The notes under the pieces are model-generated. The model searched no databases and had not been told where the DNA came from. It was given only the letters and a program-made list of their open reading frames with translations. A program made the position numbers and the translations under genes. From an uncultured Vibrio sp. (GTDB taxonomy: Bacteria > Pseudomonadota > Gammaproteobacteria > Enterobacterales > Vibrionaceae), in assembly GCA_947504195.1 (NCBI GenBank), contig CANNGN010000009.1, forward strand, positions 62,001-126,000: a stretch of DNA of 64,000 nt, read 5' to 3'. The first letter of the stretch is position 1; each line of letters starts with the position of its first letter. Shown here piece after piece: positions 17,882 to 27,135 of the stretch.

Positions 17882-19747
17882 TTACCAACTACCACCGCCA
17901 CCTCCGCCTGAGCCACCTCCAGACGAACCTCCAGAGGAAGAACTTCCACTAGTCCCTTTTGAAGAAGGTGCGGAGGTCATCGACGAAGTCATAGAACTAA
18001 AGCGATTATTTAACGTGCTGGTAATAGCCACGGCCCCCATTGCGGAAGTGCTTGCGCCACGATACCAATTTGGTGGCTCCACACTCATACCCTCAAAATG
18101 AGTTGACCATTTATCACTCAGTCCAAAAACCATTGCATAGGGTAAAATATTATAGAAATATGAGGGATTTGATTCGAATAAAGCTTCTAGCTTGTCTTTT
18201 TCCGCCGTCTTAATGAACTCTTTAAAACCAAGAACTTGCTCAAGTACCTTGTCTCCATATCGAGTACGGCGCGACATAATCGAAACAAAAATACTGGTGA
18301 TTACGCTCGCAAGAATAGCAACGCCATACTGAACCAAGGAAATATCCCCTTCAACAGTACAAAGTATCGCGAAGAAGACTAATGAGAAGCCACCGAAAAT
18401 CGCAACAAATATAATATTGCGTTTCTTCCCTTCACCGGAGAGAACAGCTCCAAGTGTTAAACTCGGAATCACGAGGAACAAACTAAAAGGGATAGAAAAT
18501 ATAAGTGCTGGCACCAGATCACCCATAAAATCTAAAAAGCCTTGAAACAGTAACGTGATGATCGGTAAGGCCGCAAGTACGGTGGTTAACCGGCTGTAAC
18601 GCTCCGTACCTTTCGCATATATTCTGCGTTGCTTATGATCAGTAAAGCTCTTAGTGATCTCCTTTTTCACCTGACGCACAGTAGTGTAAAACTTATGCGT
18701 TAAGTCGAGCGTCGAAACAGAGTTTCCATCACCGTATTGAAACAGTTTGGCAAACAGCGTTTTTTCATAATCTTTTGCATCGTTACCGAGTCTCTTTAAT
18801 CGTGTCAGTCTAAGTGATTTATCCTTAAATCGTGACCCCGTCACTGAATCATCTTCAATCTCTAGGTACCCTTTCTCAGCCCAATAAATAATCAACGACG
18901 TCACGTCTTCATTATCCACTCGGCCATCAATAACATACCCAATTTCAGCAGGAGTCATACCTTGTGGAGGATCAAACTCAACAGTAGGAAACAATGTATT
19001 ATCTCGCCCCTTTAAATACCAAATAGCCGCTGAAATGAGAATAACCAGTAAATACAGGGGATAACCTAGGATAAGGGAGAGCAACCAATCTGGTTCTCGG
19101 TGTTTCACCGCACCGACCCAATAACCTTCAGGTAGAGGCAACGCGAGCGTTAGTCCTTGATAATGATCTAACGGCTTCAAGGTACGGCCAGAAATCACAT
19201 TGCCATTTACTTGCCATTCTACCTTACTATTATCCGTTGAACCGAAGTCTCCCGAGGTAACGTTGATATCTTTAGCGTTGAAAGATTTAGGCAACCGAAC
19301 CTTGAATTCAACATTGGCAATAGTGGTTCCCCACTGATTTCCGATCAGGTTATGGTTAAATTCATCCATATCAGAAAGAGCATCTGCACCAACATCATAG
19401 GTATAAGTTATGACGTAACGTTGTTCGCCCATAACATATGTATCAACCGAGCCAATCCGTATCGTTGCAGAGTCGCGCTCTTGATTAACGGTGAAATGAT
19501 GATTTTGTACGGAAACATTGCTAAGTTCGACTCGCATATCGTCGAACTGCAATGGTATCTCCCGGAAAATACCATGTCGCTGTGCCGAGAAATCTACCTC
19601 TATAACTTCAGTAATATTGTAGGCATTGTTTTCCAATACCTCGATATCAACCTGATAATGATCAATAACAAAGTATTCATCGGCATAGGCAGCACATGTG
19701 GATAAGCTAACTAGCAGAAAGAGTAAAATCGATCTCAATATATTCAT
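17882..19747 (-). CDS. DUF2207 membrane protein with Gly-rich tail
   Basis: 621 residues: signal peptide (MNILRSILLFLLVSLSTCAAYA), an extracytoplasmic beta-rich DUF2207 domain (about residues 23-215), one helix (LILGYPLYLLVILISAAIWYL) and a cytoplasmic winged-helix-like segment (EIGYVIDGRVDNEDVTSLII). Three more helices in two clusters follow, then a Ser/Gly tail ending in GGGGGGSW. This family is regularly coupled to LemA, as here (TAATG overlap with the upstream lemA). The pair is of uncertain function, perhaps envelope stress or quality control. The polyglycine-tryptophan C-terminus is typical of the family. Confidence 0.85.
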   Translation of the reverse strand: MNILRSILLFLLVSLSTCAAYADEYFVIDHYQVDIEVLENNAYNITEVIEVDFSAQRHGIFREIPLQFDDMRVELSNVSVQNHHFTVNQERDSATIRIGSVDTYVMGEQRYVITYTYDVGADALSDMDEFNHNLIGNQWGTTIANVEFKVRLPKSFNAKDINVTSGDFGSTDNSKVEWQVNGNVISGRTLKPLDHYQGLTLALPLPEGYWVGAVKHREPDWLLSLILGYPLYLLVILISAAIWYLKGRDNTLFPTVEFDPPQGMTPAEIGYVIDGRVDNEDVTSLIIYWAEKGYLEIEDDSVTGSRFKDKSLRLTRLKRLGNDAKDYEKTLFAKLFQYGDGNSVSTLDLTHKFYTTVRQVKKEITKSFTDHKQRRIYAKGTERYSRLTTVLAALPIITLLFQGFLDFMGDLVPALIFSIPFSLFLVIPSLTLGAVLSGEGKKRNIIFVAIFGGFSLVFFAILCTVEGDISLVQYGVAILASVITSIFVSIMSRRTRYGDKVLEQVLGFKEFIKTAEKDKLEALFESNPSYFYNILPYAMVFGLSDKWSTHFEGMSVEPPNWYRGASTSAMGAVAITSTLNNRFSSMTSSMTSAPSSKGTSGSSSSGGSSGGGSGGGGGGSW

Positions 19748-20304
19748 TAGAATTTTACTTCTACATTTTTGCGTTCAGCAGCGTCAATCTCAAAATAATC
19801 ACGCTTCTCCAGCTTCATCATCGCCGCAACAATTGACGCAGGAAATAGCTCGCGTTTGGTATTAAACGCTTTGACTACCGCGTTGAAGTATTTACGCCCT
19901 TGCATGATGTCATCTTCAACTTCTTCGAGCTGGTTTTGAAGATTGATGAAGTTCTCGTTCGCTTTTAAGTCTGGATAAGCTTCACTCAGCGCAAATAAAT
20001 TTTTAAGTCCTGCAAACAGTGCATTTTCGTTAGTCTGTCGTTCTGCCTGTCCTGAAGAGTTCATCGCCATGCTTCGAGCTTCAATAACGCGAGCAAGTGT
20101 TTCCTGTTCATGGGAGGCATACCCCTTCACCGTCTCAACTAAATTTGGAATGAGATCCCAGCGTTTTTTCATATAAACATCCATGGTTGCAAAGGACTCT
20201 TCCACTTTATTACGCAGCCGGATAAAATCGTTATAAGTCACAATGAAATATGCTACGACCACGACTAAGACAACAACGAAAATGATAATTCCTGTGCTCA
20301 TCAC
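19747..20304 (-). CDS. lemA: LemA family protein
   Basis: 185 residues: one N-terminal transmembrane helix (IIIFVVVLVVVVAYFIVTYNDFI) and a long helical coiled-coil domain with the LemA signatures NKVEESFATMDVYMKKRWDLIPNLVETVKGY and AFNTKRELFPASIVAAM. The stop codon overlaps the ATG of the DUF2207 gene. LemA proteins are membrane-anchored cytoplasmic or periplasmic helical bundles with no agreed biochemical role. Confidence 0.92.
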   Translation of the reverse strand: MMSTGIIIFVVVLVVVVAYFIVTYNDFIRLRNKVEESFATMDVYMKKRWDLIPNLVETVKGYASHEQETLARVIEARSMAMNSSGQAERQTNENALFAGLKNLFALSEAYPDLKANENFINLQNQLEEVEDDIMQGRKYFNAVVKAFNTKRELFPASIVAAMMKLEKRDYFEIDAAERKNVEVKF

Positions 20305-20538
20305 TCAGTACTCTCCTATGTTCTCTACCAATAAATTAAACATACATCTGAAACATTTCTATTCAATATGAAGGTTTTGATCTAATTAAAACCTTCATAT
20401 TAAAAATATGCTGCCCCTAATTGCAGATTTAAGTGTGCCTGCAACTCCTAATAAAGTCACACCAAAAAATCAATGAAATTGACTCTTTTTACTATCGTAA
20501 AATCGTAAAAAATTCAGTAGTTAGGCATTTTTATTGCA

Positions 20539-20778
20539 ATGGTAATTCTGGCTTCAGTTTCAGCATTAGGACTTGGTGCAATTATTATGGCATCTCACTC
20601 GTTATTTTATACGATGAAGATAATGGGATGTTTATATTTAATTTATCTAGGAATTCAAGTGTGGAGAGCGCCAACTAAAAAGCTTGAACAGGTAGAACGA
20701 ATAAGAAACAAGAGAACCTTTTTCGCTAGCTTTAAAGAAGGGTTTGGTTTGTCTCTTGTTTATGAGGAAGATGTTTAA
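20539..20778 (+). pseudogene. Fragment of a LysE/RhtB-family amino-acid exporter
   Basis: About 80 codons matching the middle of LysE/RhtB transporters (ALGLGAIIMASHSLFYTMKIMGCLYLIYLGIQVWRAPTK). The N-terminal helix and G-x-x-x-G-P region and the whole C-terminal half are missing. The frame runs out just after SFKEGFGLSL, where family members continue with a GF-x-N-x-x-NPK-A segment. It is a decayed remnant in an otherwise empty stretch of about 600 bp between lemA and the next SDR. Confidence 0.65.
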
Positions 20779-20905
20779 GGTTAGTAGAACGACATAACTT
20801 CAAACCTTATTCAAAGAAATTCAAAAAGTGAACGTGGTATAAGCAGATACAGTCAACTTTGTGAAATTCTGAGCAACATAAACTATTGACTGCATCTAAT
20901 CTAAC

Positions 20906-21682
20906 TTAAGTGGCTTTCTGCTTTACAACTTTAAAGTTATCCCATGCCTGACTAGTTGGCATTACTTCTATACTATTAATATTGATATGGCTTGGTTGGT
21001 TAGCGATCCAAAAAATAATATCAGCAATATCTTTCGGTTGAATGGCATTTGTTCCTTCGTAAATATCGTTATATTTATCTTGATTACCTCCAAATCGAAC
21101 TAGACTAAACTCACTTTCTGAAAGACCCGGTTCTAAGCTTGTGATTCTAAGTCCTGTTCCCGCAAAGTCACAACGAAGGTTACGCGAAAACTGTTGAACA
21201 AATGCTTTGGTAGCACCATATACATGGGCCCCAGGATAAGACCAATTTGACGCAATACTTGCTAGGTTAATTATGCTCGCCTTAGGTTGAGCTTTTAGTG
21301 TCGATAGAAGAGCGTGGGTAACGTTAACTAACCCTGTAACGTTCGTTTCAATCATAGTATGCCAATCACCTAGGTCCGCGCTATCTGCAGGAGAAGCCCC
21401 TAACGCCAAGCCAGCATTATTGACTAATATTTCGATATTTTTAAACTTATCCGGTAACGCATCAAGCATCTCAACAACAGCTTCTGAATTGCGCACGTCT
21501 AAAGGTGCTACATGGACTTTGGTCAATGAAGAAAGCTCATCAGACAAAGCTCGTAGGCGTTCTTCACGACGCCCAGTAAGTATCAAAGGATACCCGTTAT
21601 CTGCGAATTTTCTCGCCGTTGCTAAACCAAAACCAGACGTTGCACCTGTTATCAATACCGTGGGTAAAATAAGATCGGGCAT
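20906..21682 (-). CDS. isfD: YdfG-like SDR, candidate sulfoacetaldehyde reductase
   Basis: 258-residue SDR of the YdfG type: TGATSGFGLATA at the N-terminus, NNAGLALG, catalytic Ser and YGATKAF (Tyr-x3-Lys), and EPGLSESEFSLVRFGG. It ends in the family-specific HININSIEVMPTSQAW. IsfD, which reduces sulfoacetaldehyde to isethionate with NADPH, belongs to this subfamily. Three context points favour that role: it sits beside tauR and tpa, the locus lacks xsc, and two copies of the proposed TauR box lie 135-165 bp upstream. The alternative is a housekeeping YdfG (3-hydroxy acid/serine dehydrogenase). A hairpin lies between the boxes and this gene. Confidence 0.6.
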   Translation of the reverse strand: MPDLILPTVLITGATSGFGLATARKFADNGYPLILTGRREERLRALSDELSSLTKVHVAPLDVRNSEAVVEMLDALPDKFKNIEILVNNAGLALGASPADSADLGDWHTMIETNVTGLVNVTHALLSTLKAQPKASIINLASIASNWSYPGAHVYGATKAFVQQFSRNLRCDFAGTGLRITSLEPGLSESEFSLVRFGGNQDKYNDIYEGTNAIQPKDIADIIFWIANQPSHININSIEVMPTSQAWDNFKVVKQKAT

Positions 21683-21756
21683 TCCTCTCTCCTACGAGTC
21701 GTAAATTATTCACATATTTTGTATTTAGAAGTAAATCTACATAATTTAAAAAATAC

Positions 21757-21805
21757 AAAACCTGATACGTTGTTCTCAAAGAACTCAAAGAACGTATCAG
21801 GTTTT
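21757..21805 (-). terminator. Terminator after tauR
   Basis: 15-bp perfect arms AAAACCTGATACGTT (21757-21771) and AACGTATCAGGTTTT (21791-21805) with a 19-base loop. It ends in T-runs on both strands, so it could act in either direction. It follows tauR by about 60 bp and stands between the proposed TauR boxes and isfD. Confidence 0.65.
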
Positions 21806-21817
21806 ATGTGCTTTCAT

Positions 21818-21848
21818 TAGAGCCAGCTTTCTCGTTTTTTAGAGCCAG
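21818..21848 (-). promoter_or_regulatory. Two proposed TauR boxes downstream of tauR / upstream of isfD
   Basis: TAGAGCCAG (reverse of CTGGCTCTA) at 21818-21826 and 21840-21848, i.e. two identical direct repeats 22 bp apart, about two helical turns. The same element occurs before tpa and tauA. The orientation points toward the SDR gene. Confidence 0.5.
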
Positions 21849-21862
21849 CTAATTCAGTTCAA

Positions 21863-23344
21863 TCATATATTTCCAAATAAACTCGATAATTTCTTAATCC
21901 CTGGTTCAATTTTGTTCAAATCGATTGCCGAATACCCCATACGAATGTAATTGCCCGACCGTATCGAGTACCGATGAAAATGAATATCGCCAGGTTCAAC
22001 CAGCACGCCGATTTCTTGAGCTCGTTTAGCAAACTCTTTTGCGGGATAGTGTTTTGGAAGCTTAAGCCAAAAGGCACTGTCTCCCAATGTTTCGGTTGTA
22101 ATACACTCGGGCATATAAGTTTCAATCGCCTGGCGCATTGCCGTCCATTTTTCTTTGTAACTGTTACGCAGTTTGCGTAGGTAAGTATCGTAATGCCCAA
22201 GAGAAATAAACAGTGCACAAGTACGCTGGTTATTGGCTGGTGGATGACGATACATTAAGCGGCGTAGCTTGCGAGCTTCTTCAATTAACGCTTCATCCGC
22301 GACCATAAAACCTATTCTTAAACCCTGAGATAACGTTTTGGATAGGCTACCCACATAAACTACCCGACCATTTTTATCCAAGCTTTTTAACGAAGGAGAT
22401 GGCTGACTAACCAAATTAATCTCACTATCGTAATCATCTTCAATAATGATCAGATCTTTTTCTTCTGCGAATTCAAGTAGTTTCTCTCGACGTTTCATTG
22501 ACATAGTGACATTGGTCGGAACTTGGTGGCTAGGTGTTGTATAAATCAGATTACAACTGGCCAACTTCGTTGAAATTTTTAACCCCTGCTGGTCCAACGG
22601 TAAGGTCTGGATATGCGCACCATGATGAGCAAAAATATTTCGTACATCTGGGTAGCCTGGGTCTTCGATTCCAAACGTTGTCTGTTTGTCTGCCAAAAGG
22701 TTGGCTAATAGATACAGAGAATTTTGTGTCCCGATGGTAATTAAAATTTCTTCTGGCTTTGCACTGATCCCTCGTTTACTCAATACATTCGCTTGCAACT
22801 GTTTAACCAACATTGGGTCATCACTATCGATCGAATCTGAAATCCAGTCTTTTATAACGCTACCTCGTTGTGCTAATCGACCACACTCGCGCCAATGTGC
22901 TAACGGGAAAAGCGAATGGTCAGGTTGACCAAAAAGAAACGGATATGGAAACTGCTTCCAGTTTCTGGGCTTTTCAATATTTCGCTGAGATTCGAGGTCG
23001 GTTTTAAAGCGAGCGCGCCAAAATTGTGCAGGTTTCGCATTATACGCCTCTGTATTATTCTGTGGTGGTGGTGCCGCTAACTCATTTAGATTACTCGCAG
23101 CTTCGGTCGCATAATATCCACTGCGTTCATGTGAAAATAAGTATCCTTCATCCACCAAGCGATCGTAGACCAATACAATTGTGTTCCTTGATACACGCAG
23201 CATTGAGGCCATTTTCCTGCAAGAAGGCAACGCATTATTGGCAAAAATTCCCTGTCGAATATTTTCAATTAGATGCTCTCTAATTTGTTCTTGAAGGCTA
23301 CGTTCAGGAGTGAATTGAATATGTATCAAGTGTTCATTTTTCAT
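21863..23344 (-). CDS. tauR: TauR, MocR/GntR-type regulator of taurine genes
   Basis: 493 residues. The start was chosen at the ATG giving MKNEHLIHIQF, since the upstream in-frame extension has no homology. An N-terminal GntR winged helix (ALPSCRKMASMLRVSRNTIVLVYDRL, about residues 40-65) is fused to a fold-type-I aminotransferase-like domain with the PLP lysine in GSLSKTLSQGLRIGF. MocR proteins of this class activate transporter and transaminase genes and usually repress themselves. Divergence from tpa (168 bp apart) and the tauABC genes beyond identify it as TauR-like. The repeated CTGGCYCTA boxes are its likely binding sites. Effector (taurine or its PLP adduct) is inferred. Confidence 0.82.
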   Translation of the reverse strand: MKNEHLIHIQFTPERSLQEQIREHLIENIRQGIFANNALPSCRKMASMLRVSRNTIVLVYDRLVDEGYLFSHERSGYYATEAASNLNELAAPPPQNNTEAYNAKPAQFWRARFKTDLESQRNIEKPRNWKQFPYPFLFGQPDHSLFPLAHWRECGRLAQRGSVIKDWISDSIDSDDPMLVKQLQANVLSKRGISAKPEEILITIGTQNSLYLLANLLADKQTTFGIEDPGYPDVRNIFAHHGAHIQTLPLDQQGLKISTKLASCNLIYTTPSHQVPTNVTMSMKRREKLLEFAEEKDLIIIEDDYDSEINLVSQPSPSLKSLDKNGRVVYVGSLSKTLSQGLRIGFMVADEALIEEARKLRRLMYRHPPANNQRTCALFISLGHYDTYLRKLRNSYKEKWTAMRQAIETYMPECITTETLGDSAFWLKLPKHYPAKEFAKRAQEIGVLVEPGDIHFHRYSIRSGNYIRMGYSAIDLNKIEPGIKKLSSLFGNI

Positions 23345-23444
23345 AACGATTCCAATACACGGAGGACTATATTTTTGTACTCTGCAGAAAACATGCCGAC
23401 TAAAGTCTGATGATTTTCTTATCTGTACCAACAAATAAATATAG

Positions 23445-23453
23445 CTGGCTCTA
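23445..23453 (+). promoter_or_regulatory. Proposed TauR box in the tauR-tpa intergenic region
   Basis: CTGGCTCTA, followed at 23455 by the half-similar GGACTT. It lies 60 bp upstream of tpa and resembles in form the CTGGAC(T/C)TAA repeats described for Rhodobacter TauR. Confidence 0.55.
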
Positions 23454-23511
23454 TGGACTTTCCAGATAAGCGACTACCTTAATCTGGTATGAAAACGCAT
23501 GGAGGCTCCTA

Positions 23512-24876
23512 ATGGACGATATGACTACTGAACAAATCCTCGAGATGAATAAAACGACGGTTTGGCACCACCTTACACAACACGCAAGTTACGATGATCA
23601 AACTCCTATGATGATGGAACATGGCAGTGGTTTATATGTTTGGGATATTAAAGGGAATAGATATTTGGATGCATCTTCTGGCGGTGTGTGGTCGGTAAAC
23701 GTAGGTTATGGGCGAACAAGTATCGCCGATGCAGTACGAGCACAATTAGTAAAATTAAACTTTTTTGCTGGAACGACAGGGACACCAGTCGGGGCGCAAT
23801 TTGCGGCAAAACTATTAGAAAAAATGCCCAATATGGCGCGCGTCTACTTTTCTAATTCTGGTTCTGAAGCCAATGAAAAAGCTTATAAAATGGTTCGACA
23901 AATTGCCCACAGAAAATATGGAGGAAAGAAACATAAAATCCTTTTTCGTGAAAGAGATTACCATGGAACCACAATTGCGTGCTTAAGCTCTACCGGCCAG
24001 GAACAAAGAAAGAACCAGTATGGTCCATTTGTGCCTGGATTCGTCGAATTTCCTCACTGTTGCGAATACCGAAGCCAATTTGGTGACGTTGAAGATTACG
24101 GGATTAGAGCTGCCAAAGCCTTTGAAGACGTCATTCTACGCGAAGGACCAGAAACTGTCGGTGCCGTTGTATTAGAACCTATTACTGCCGGTGGCGGTGT
24201 GATCACACCTCCAAAAGGTTATTTCAAGGAAATTGAACGTATTTGTCGTCAATACGATATTTTACTGCACATCGATGAGGTTGTATGCGGATTAGGCCGT
24301 ACTGGGAAATGGTTTGGGTATCAACATTATGGTGTAAAACCGGATATTGTTACTATGGCCAAGGGTGTCGCTTCTGGTTATGCCGCAATATCTTGTACTG
24401 TTACAACTGAGGAAGTATTCACCTTATTTAAAGATGACCCAGCGGATAAAGAAAGTTACTTTCGTGATATCAGTACTTTTGGTGGATGTACAGCAGGACC
24501 AGCAGCGGCATTAGAAAATATACGAATAATTGAGGAAGAAAACCTAGTCGAAAATGCAGCTCATATGGGCGAATACATGCTTACTAAACTTGAAGGTCTT
24601 AAACACGAATTTCCAATCATTGGTGAAGTGCGTGGCAAAGGGTTATTTCTAGGTATTGAATTGGTTAAAAATCGAGAAACCAAAGAGCCAGTAGATGAAT
24701 CCATCGCGGCAGGCATAGCGGCTAAATGCATGAAAAATGGCTTAATTATAGGGCGTACTAATCGCTCATTCGTACAGTTCAATAATACATTATGTTTCAG
24801 CCCAGCGTTAACGATAACTCAGTCACAAGTCGATAGTATTATTGATATATTAGCGAAATCGATGCGTCAATCTTAA
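23512..24876 (+). CDS. tpa: Taurine--pyruvate aminotransferase
   Basis: 454-residue class-III PLP aminotransferase that moves the amino group of taurine to pyruvate, giving sulfoacetaldehyde and alanine. Conserved blocks are very close to characterised Tpa: VSGGVW/VNVGYGR-type N-terminus, NSGSEANEKAYKMVRQIAH, YHGTTIACLS, HIDEVVCGLGRTG (PLP-contacting Asp255) and TMAKGVASGYAAISC (PLP lysine 284). GGAGG lies a few bases before the ATG; the in-frame ATG at 23521 is an alternative. It is divergent from tauR and preceded by a TauR box. With no xsc in the window, sulfoacetaldehyde probably goes to isethionate. Confidence 0.9.
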   Translation: MDDMTTEQILEMNKTTVWHHLTQHASYDDQTPMMMEHGSGLYVWDIKGNRYLDASSGGVWSVNVGYGRTSIADAVRAQLVKLNFFAGTTGTPVGAQFAAKLLEKMPNMARVYFSNSGSEANEKAYKMVRQIAHRKYGGKKHKILFRERDYHGTTIACLSSTGQEQRKNQYGPFVPGFVEFPHCCEYRSQFGDVEDYGIRAAKAFEDVILREGPETVGAVVLEPITAGGGVITPPKGYFKEIERICRQYDILLHIDEVVCGLGRTGKWFGYQHYGVKPDIVTMAKGVASGYAAISCTVTTEEVFTLFKDDPADKESYFRDISTFGGCTAGPAAALENIRIIEEENLVENAAHMGEYMLTKLEGLKHEFPIIGEVRGKGLFLGIELVKNRETKEPVDESIAAGIAAKCMKNGLIIGRTNRSFVQFNNTLCFSPALTITQSQVDSIIDILAKSMRQS

Positions 24877-24918
24877 TAAGTTTCGTTATATACTCAGTAA
24901 AAATGCTGTAAACAACAT

Positions 24919-24954
24919 GAAAAGTCCTTTGGTATGTTACCGAAGGACTTTTTT
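24919..24954 (+). terminator. Terminator after tpa
   Basis: Stem AAAGTCCTTTGG / CCGAAGGACTTT with a 7-base loop and a TTTTTT tail at 24949-24954, about 45 bp past the tpa stop. It separates tpa from the tauABC transcript. Confidence 0.75.
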
Positions 24955-25049
24955 GATCATCACTATCGAATAAGAGACCTAATTCACAATCTTTCTTTAA
25001 CAAAGCGCACGTTTATTGCACCGATAAAGTGCGCCAGAACAGTGCGAAA

Positions 25050-25090
25050 CTGGCCCAATAAAGATTAAATTTGGCTCTACTTTGGCCCTA
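25050..25090 (+). promoter_or_regulatory. Three phased TauR boxes before tauA
   Basis: CTGGCCCAA (25050-25058), TTGGCTCTA (25071-25079) and TTGGCCCTA (25082-25090), i.e. direct repeats at offsets of 21 and 11 bp, two and one helical turns. They end about 50 bp upstream of the tauA start, consistent with an activator site next to the -35 region. Confidence 0.55.
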
Positions 25091-25141
25091 TTGTAATCAG
25101 TATTCTATAAAGGTAATCAACACAAAGAGGATGTGACAACC

Positions 25142-26170
25142 ATGACAAGTATGTTTATGAAATCTAAATTAGTGAAGTCGGTAGCGCTTGCTTCTACCAT
25201 GCTCTTCTCACTCTCAGCTATGGCAGCGAAAGAAGTAACCATTGGTTACCAAAGTATGTATAACCCGATGAAATATGCCATTGATACTAAGTTGTTCGAA
25301 GAGAAAACAGGTTATGAAATTAAATGGCGCAAATTCGATTCTGGCGCAAAAGCTATCACAGCTATGGCAGCTGGTGCAGTAGATATGACAGTTGCAGGAT
25401 CTAGCCCAATTGCGAGTGCAGCAAGTAAAGGCATCGAAATGGAGCTAATTTGGGTGATGGAAAACATCGCTGAAGCGGAAGCCTTAGTCGTGCGGAATGG
25501 TAGCGGCATTATTGCTCCTGCTGACATGGTTGGTAAGAAAATTGCCGTTCCGTTTGTATCAACCACTCACTTCCACATGTTGTTTGCTCTTGAGCAATTC
25601 GGTTTATCTGAAAAAGAAGTAAAACTCATCAACATGCAGCCTAATTCTATTATGGCCGCGTGGATTCGAGGTGATATCGATGGTGCGTTTATTTGGGATC
25701 CAGCATTGGCGAAAATCAAGGCAGATGGGAAGGTATTGGTAACCTCTAAAGAACTTAGCTCTTGGGGTAAACCTACATTTGACGGCATGATCGCAAGCAA
25801 ACAATTCACATCGGAAAATGAAGAATTTGTCGTTGAGTTTTTAAAGACACTTCAAGGTGTTGATGCAGAATATATCGCAGGTAAAGACAGTATGACAGCC
25901 GAATCTCCAATTGCTATTTCAGTAGCGAAGATTGCTGGTGGAGATCCTCAAGGTGCTCTAGAAGCTATGAAACTCTATGAGTTCTTGGATTTTGACGCAC
26001 AGCTATCATGTCAGTGGTTAGGATGTGGCGCTGAAGGTGGTGCAACTCAAGCGATAAAATCAACATCTGAATTTCTATTAAAAGAAAAGAAAATCACAGA
26101 GTTACAACCCGACTATAGCTTATACGTAAACCCAACGTTTGCAATGAAAGCAAAAGAAGCATCAATGTAA
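25142..26170 (+). CDS. tauA: Taurine ABC transporter, periplasmic binding protein
   Basis: 342-residue NrtA/SsuA/TauA-family binding protein. The signal peptide ends AMA before AKEVTIGYQS. The blocks GAVDMTVAGSSPIASAASKGI, EALVVRNGSGI, GKKIAVPFVSTTHFHM and GDIDGAFIWDPAL are typical of TauA. The ATG at 25142 lies 11 bases after AAAGAGG; an in-frame GTG at 25133 is too close to that site. It is followed by a long hairpin and then tauB. The Tpa and TauR context supports taurine over other sulfonates. Confidence 0.9.
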   Translation: MTSMFMKSKLVKSVALASTMLFSLSAMAAKEVTIGYQSMYNPMKYAIDTKLFEEKTGYEIKWRKFDSGAKAITAMAAGAVDMTVAGSSPIASAASKGIEMELIWVMENIAEAEALVVRNGSGIIAPADMVGKKIAVPFVSTTHFHMLFALEQFGLSEKEVKLINMQPNSIMAAWIRGDIDGAFIWDPALAKIKADGKVLVTSKELSSWGKPTFDGMIASKQFTSENEEFVVEFLKTLQGVDAEYIAGKDSMTAESPIAISVAKIAGGDPQGALEAMKLYEFLDFDAQLSCQWLGCGAEGGATQAIKSTSEFLLKEKKITELQPDYSLYVNPTFAMKAKEASM

Positions 26171-26187
26171 TCACTGCTGATTTTGCG

Positions 26188-26228
26188 TACGCCCCTCCTA
26201 ATCAGCATAGTCTGATAGGAGGGGCGTA
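26188..26228 (+). other. Hairpin between tauA and tauB
   Basis: Left arm 26188-26205 and right arm 26212-26228 pair along 17 bases with one bulge (TACGCCCCTCC against GGAGGGGCGTA at the base). There is no T-run downstream. Such structures after the binding-protein gene usually stabilise its mRNA or partly terminate, raising TauA over TauBC. Confidence 0.6.
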
Positions 26229-26280
26229 AAAAACTAGAAATACCCAGCATATGAATAACAGCACATTCAGGGAGAGAACG

Positions 26281-27135
26281 ATGTCAGATAAAAAGCAGTT
26301 AAAGATACAGGATGTATCAGTTATCTATAAAGACCGTCAAGGCGGTGACCCGGTAACGGCTCTTTCCGGTGTCAATTTGGAAATAGAACAAGGCGATTTA
26401 GTCGTTGCGTTAGGCGCATCTGGCTGTGGAAAAACGACGCTCCTCAATCTTATGGCTGGGTTTATTCAACCAACAACGGGGTATTTAACATTAGGAAGCT
26501 CAAATATTGATGGTTTTCCTCGTGTTCAGATGGGCCGAGATATTGGTGACCAAATCGTTGGCCCAGGAGCAGAGCGTGGAGTCGTGTTCCAAAAAAATGC
26601 GTTATTTCCTTGGTTGAATGTTATTGAAAATACGGCGTTTGGTCTCAAGCTACAAGGCTTTAGTAAAGCAGAACGTATAGAGCGTGCTGAAAAATATCTA
26701 AAATTGGTAGGACTTGAAGACTTCCACCATCATAAGATTTATCAACTGTCTGGTGGCATGCAACAACGCGTCGGTATTGCACGTGCGCTGACTAACGATC
26801 CAAGTATCTTATTATTGGATGAACCATTGGGAGCGTTGGACTCCCTAACTAGAGAAGTCTTGCAAGAGTTACTTCTTGATGCTTGGGAAACGACAAACAA
26901 AATGATGTTTTTCATTACTCATAGCGTAGAAGAAGCTTTATTTATGGCTTCCCGCCTTATTGTCATGTCGCCGAGACCGGGACGAATAACACACAGTTTC
27001 GAACTAGATTTTAATAGACGATTCTTAGAGTGTCGTGATGCTCGCAAAGTAAAATCAATGCCTGATTTTATTGAAATGCGAGAAAAAATTCTTTCGATCA
27101 TTCATCAGGATGAAAATTCTGAGGAGGCAGCATGA
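26281..27135 (+). CDS. tauB: Taurine ABC transporter, ATP-binding protein
   Basis: 284-residue ATPase with Walker [11 protein letters not shown]-loop [11 protein letters not shown], signature LSGGMQQR and Walker B ILLLDEP. AGGGAG upstream supports the ATG at 26281 rather than 26251. The stop overlaps the tauC ATG (ATGA). It couples ATP hydrolysis to TauC-mediated uptake at the cytoplasmic face of the inner membrane. Confidence 0.92.
   Translation: MSDKKQLKIQDVSVIYKDRQGGDPVTALSGVNLEIEQGDLVVALGASGCGKTTLLNLMAGFIQPTTGYLTLGSSNIDGFPRVQMGRDIGDQIVGPGAERGVVFQKNALFPWLNVIENTAFGLKLQGFSKAERIERAEKYLKLVGLEDFHHHKIYQLSGGMQQRVGIARALTNDPSILLLDEPLGALDSLTREVLQELLLDAWETTNKMMFFITHSVEEALFMASRLIVMSPRPGRITHSFELDFNRRFLECRDARKVKSMPDFIEMREKILSIIHQDENSEEAA

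Noticed and set aside
20906..21682. The SDR as plain housekeeping YdfG
   Set aside because: Not excluded, but position beside tauR/tpa and the two upstream TauR-like boxes make IsfD the better working call.
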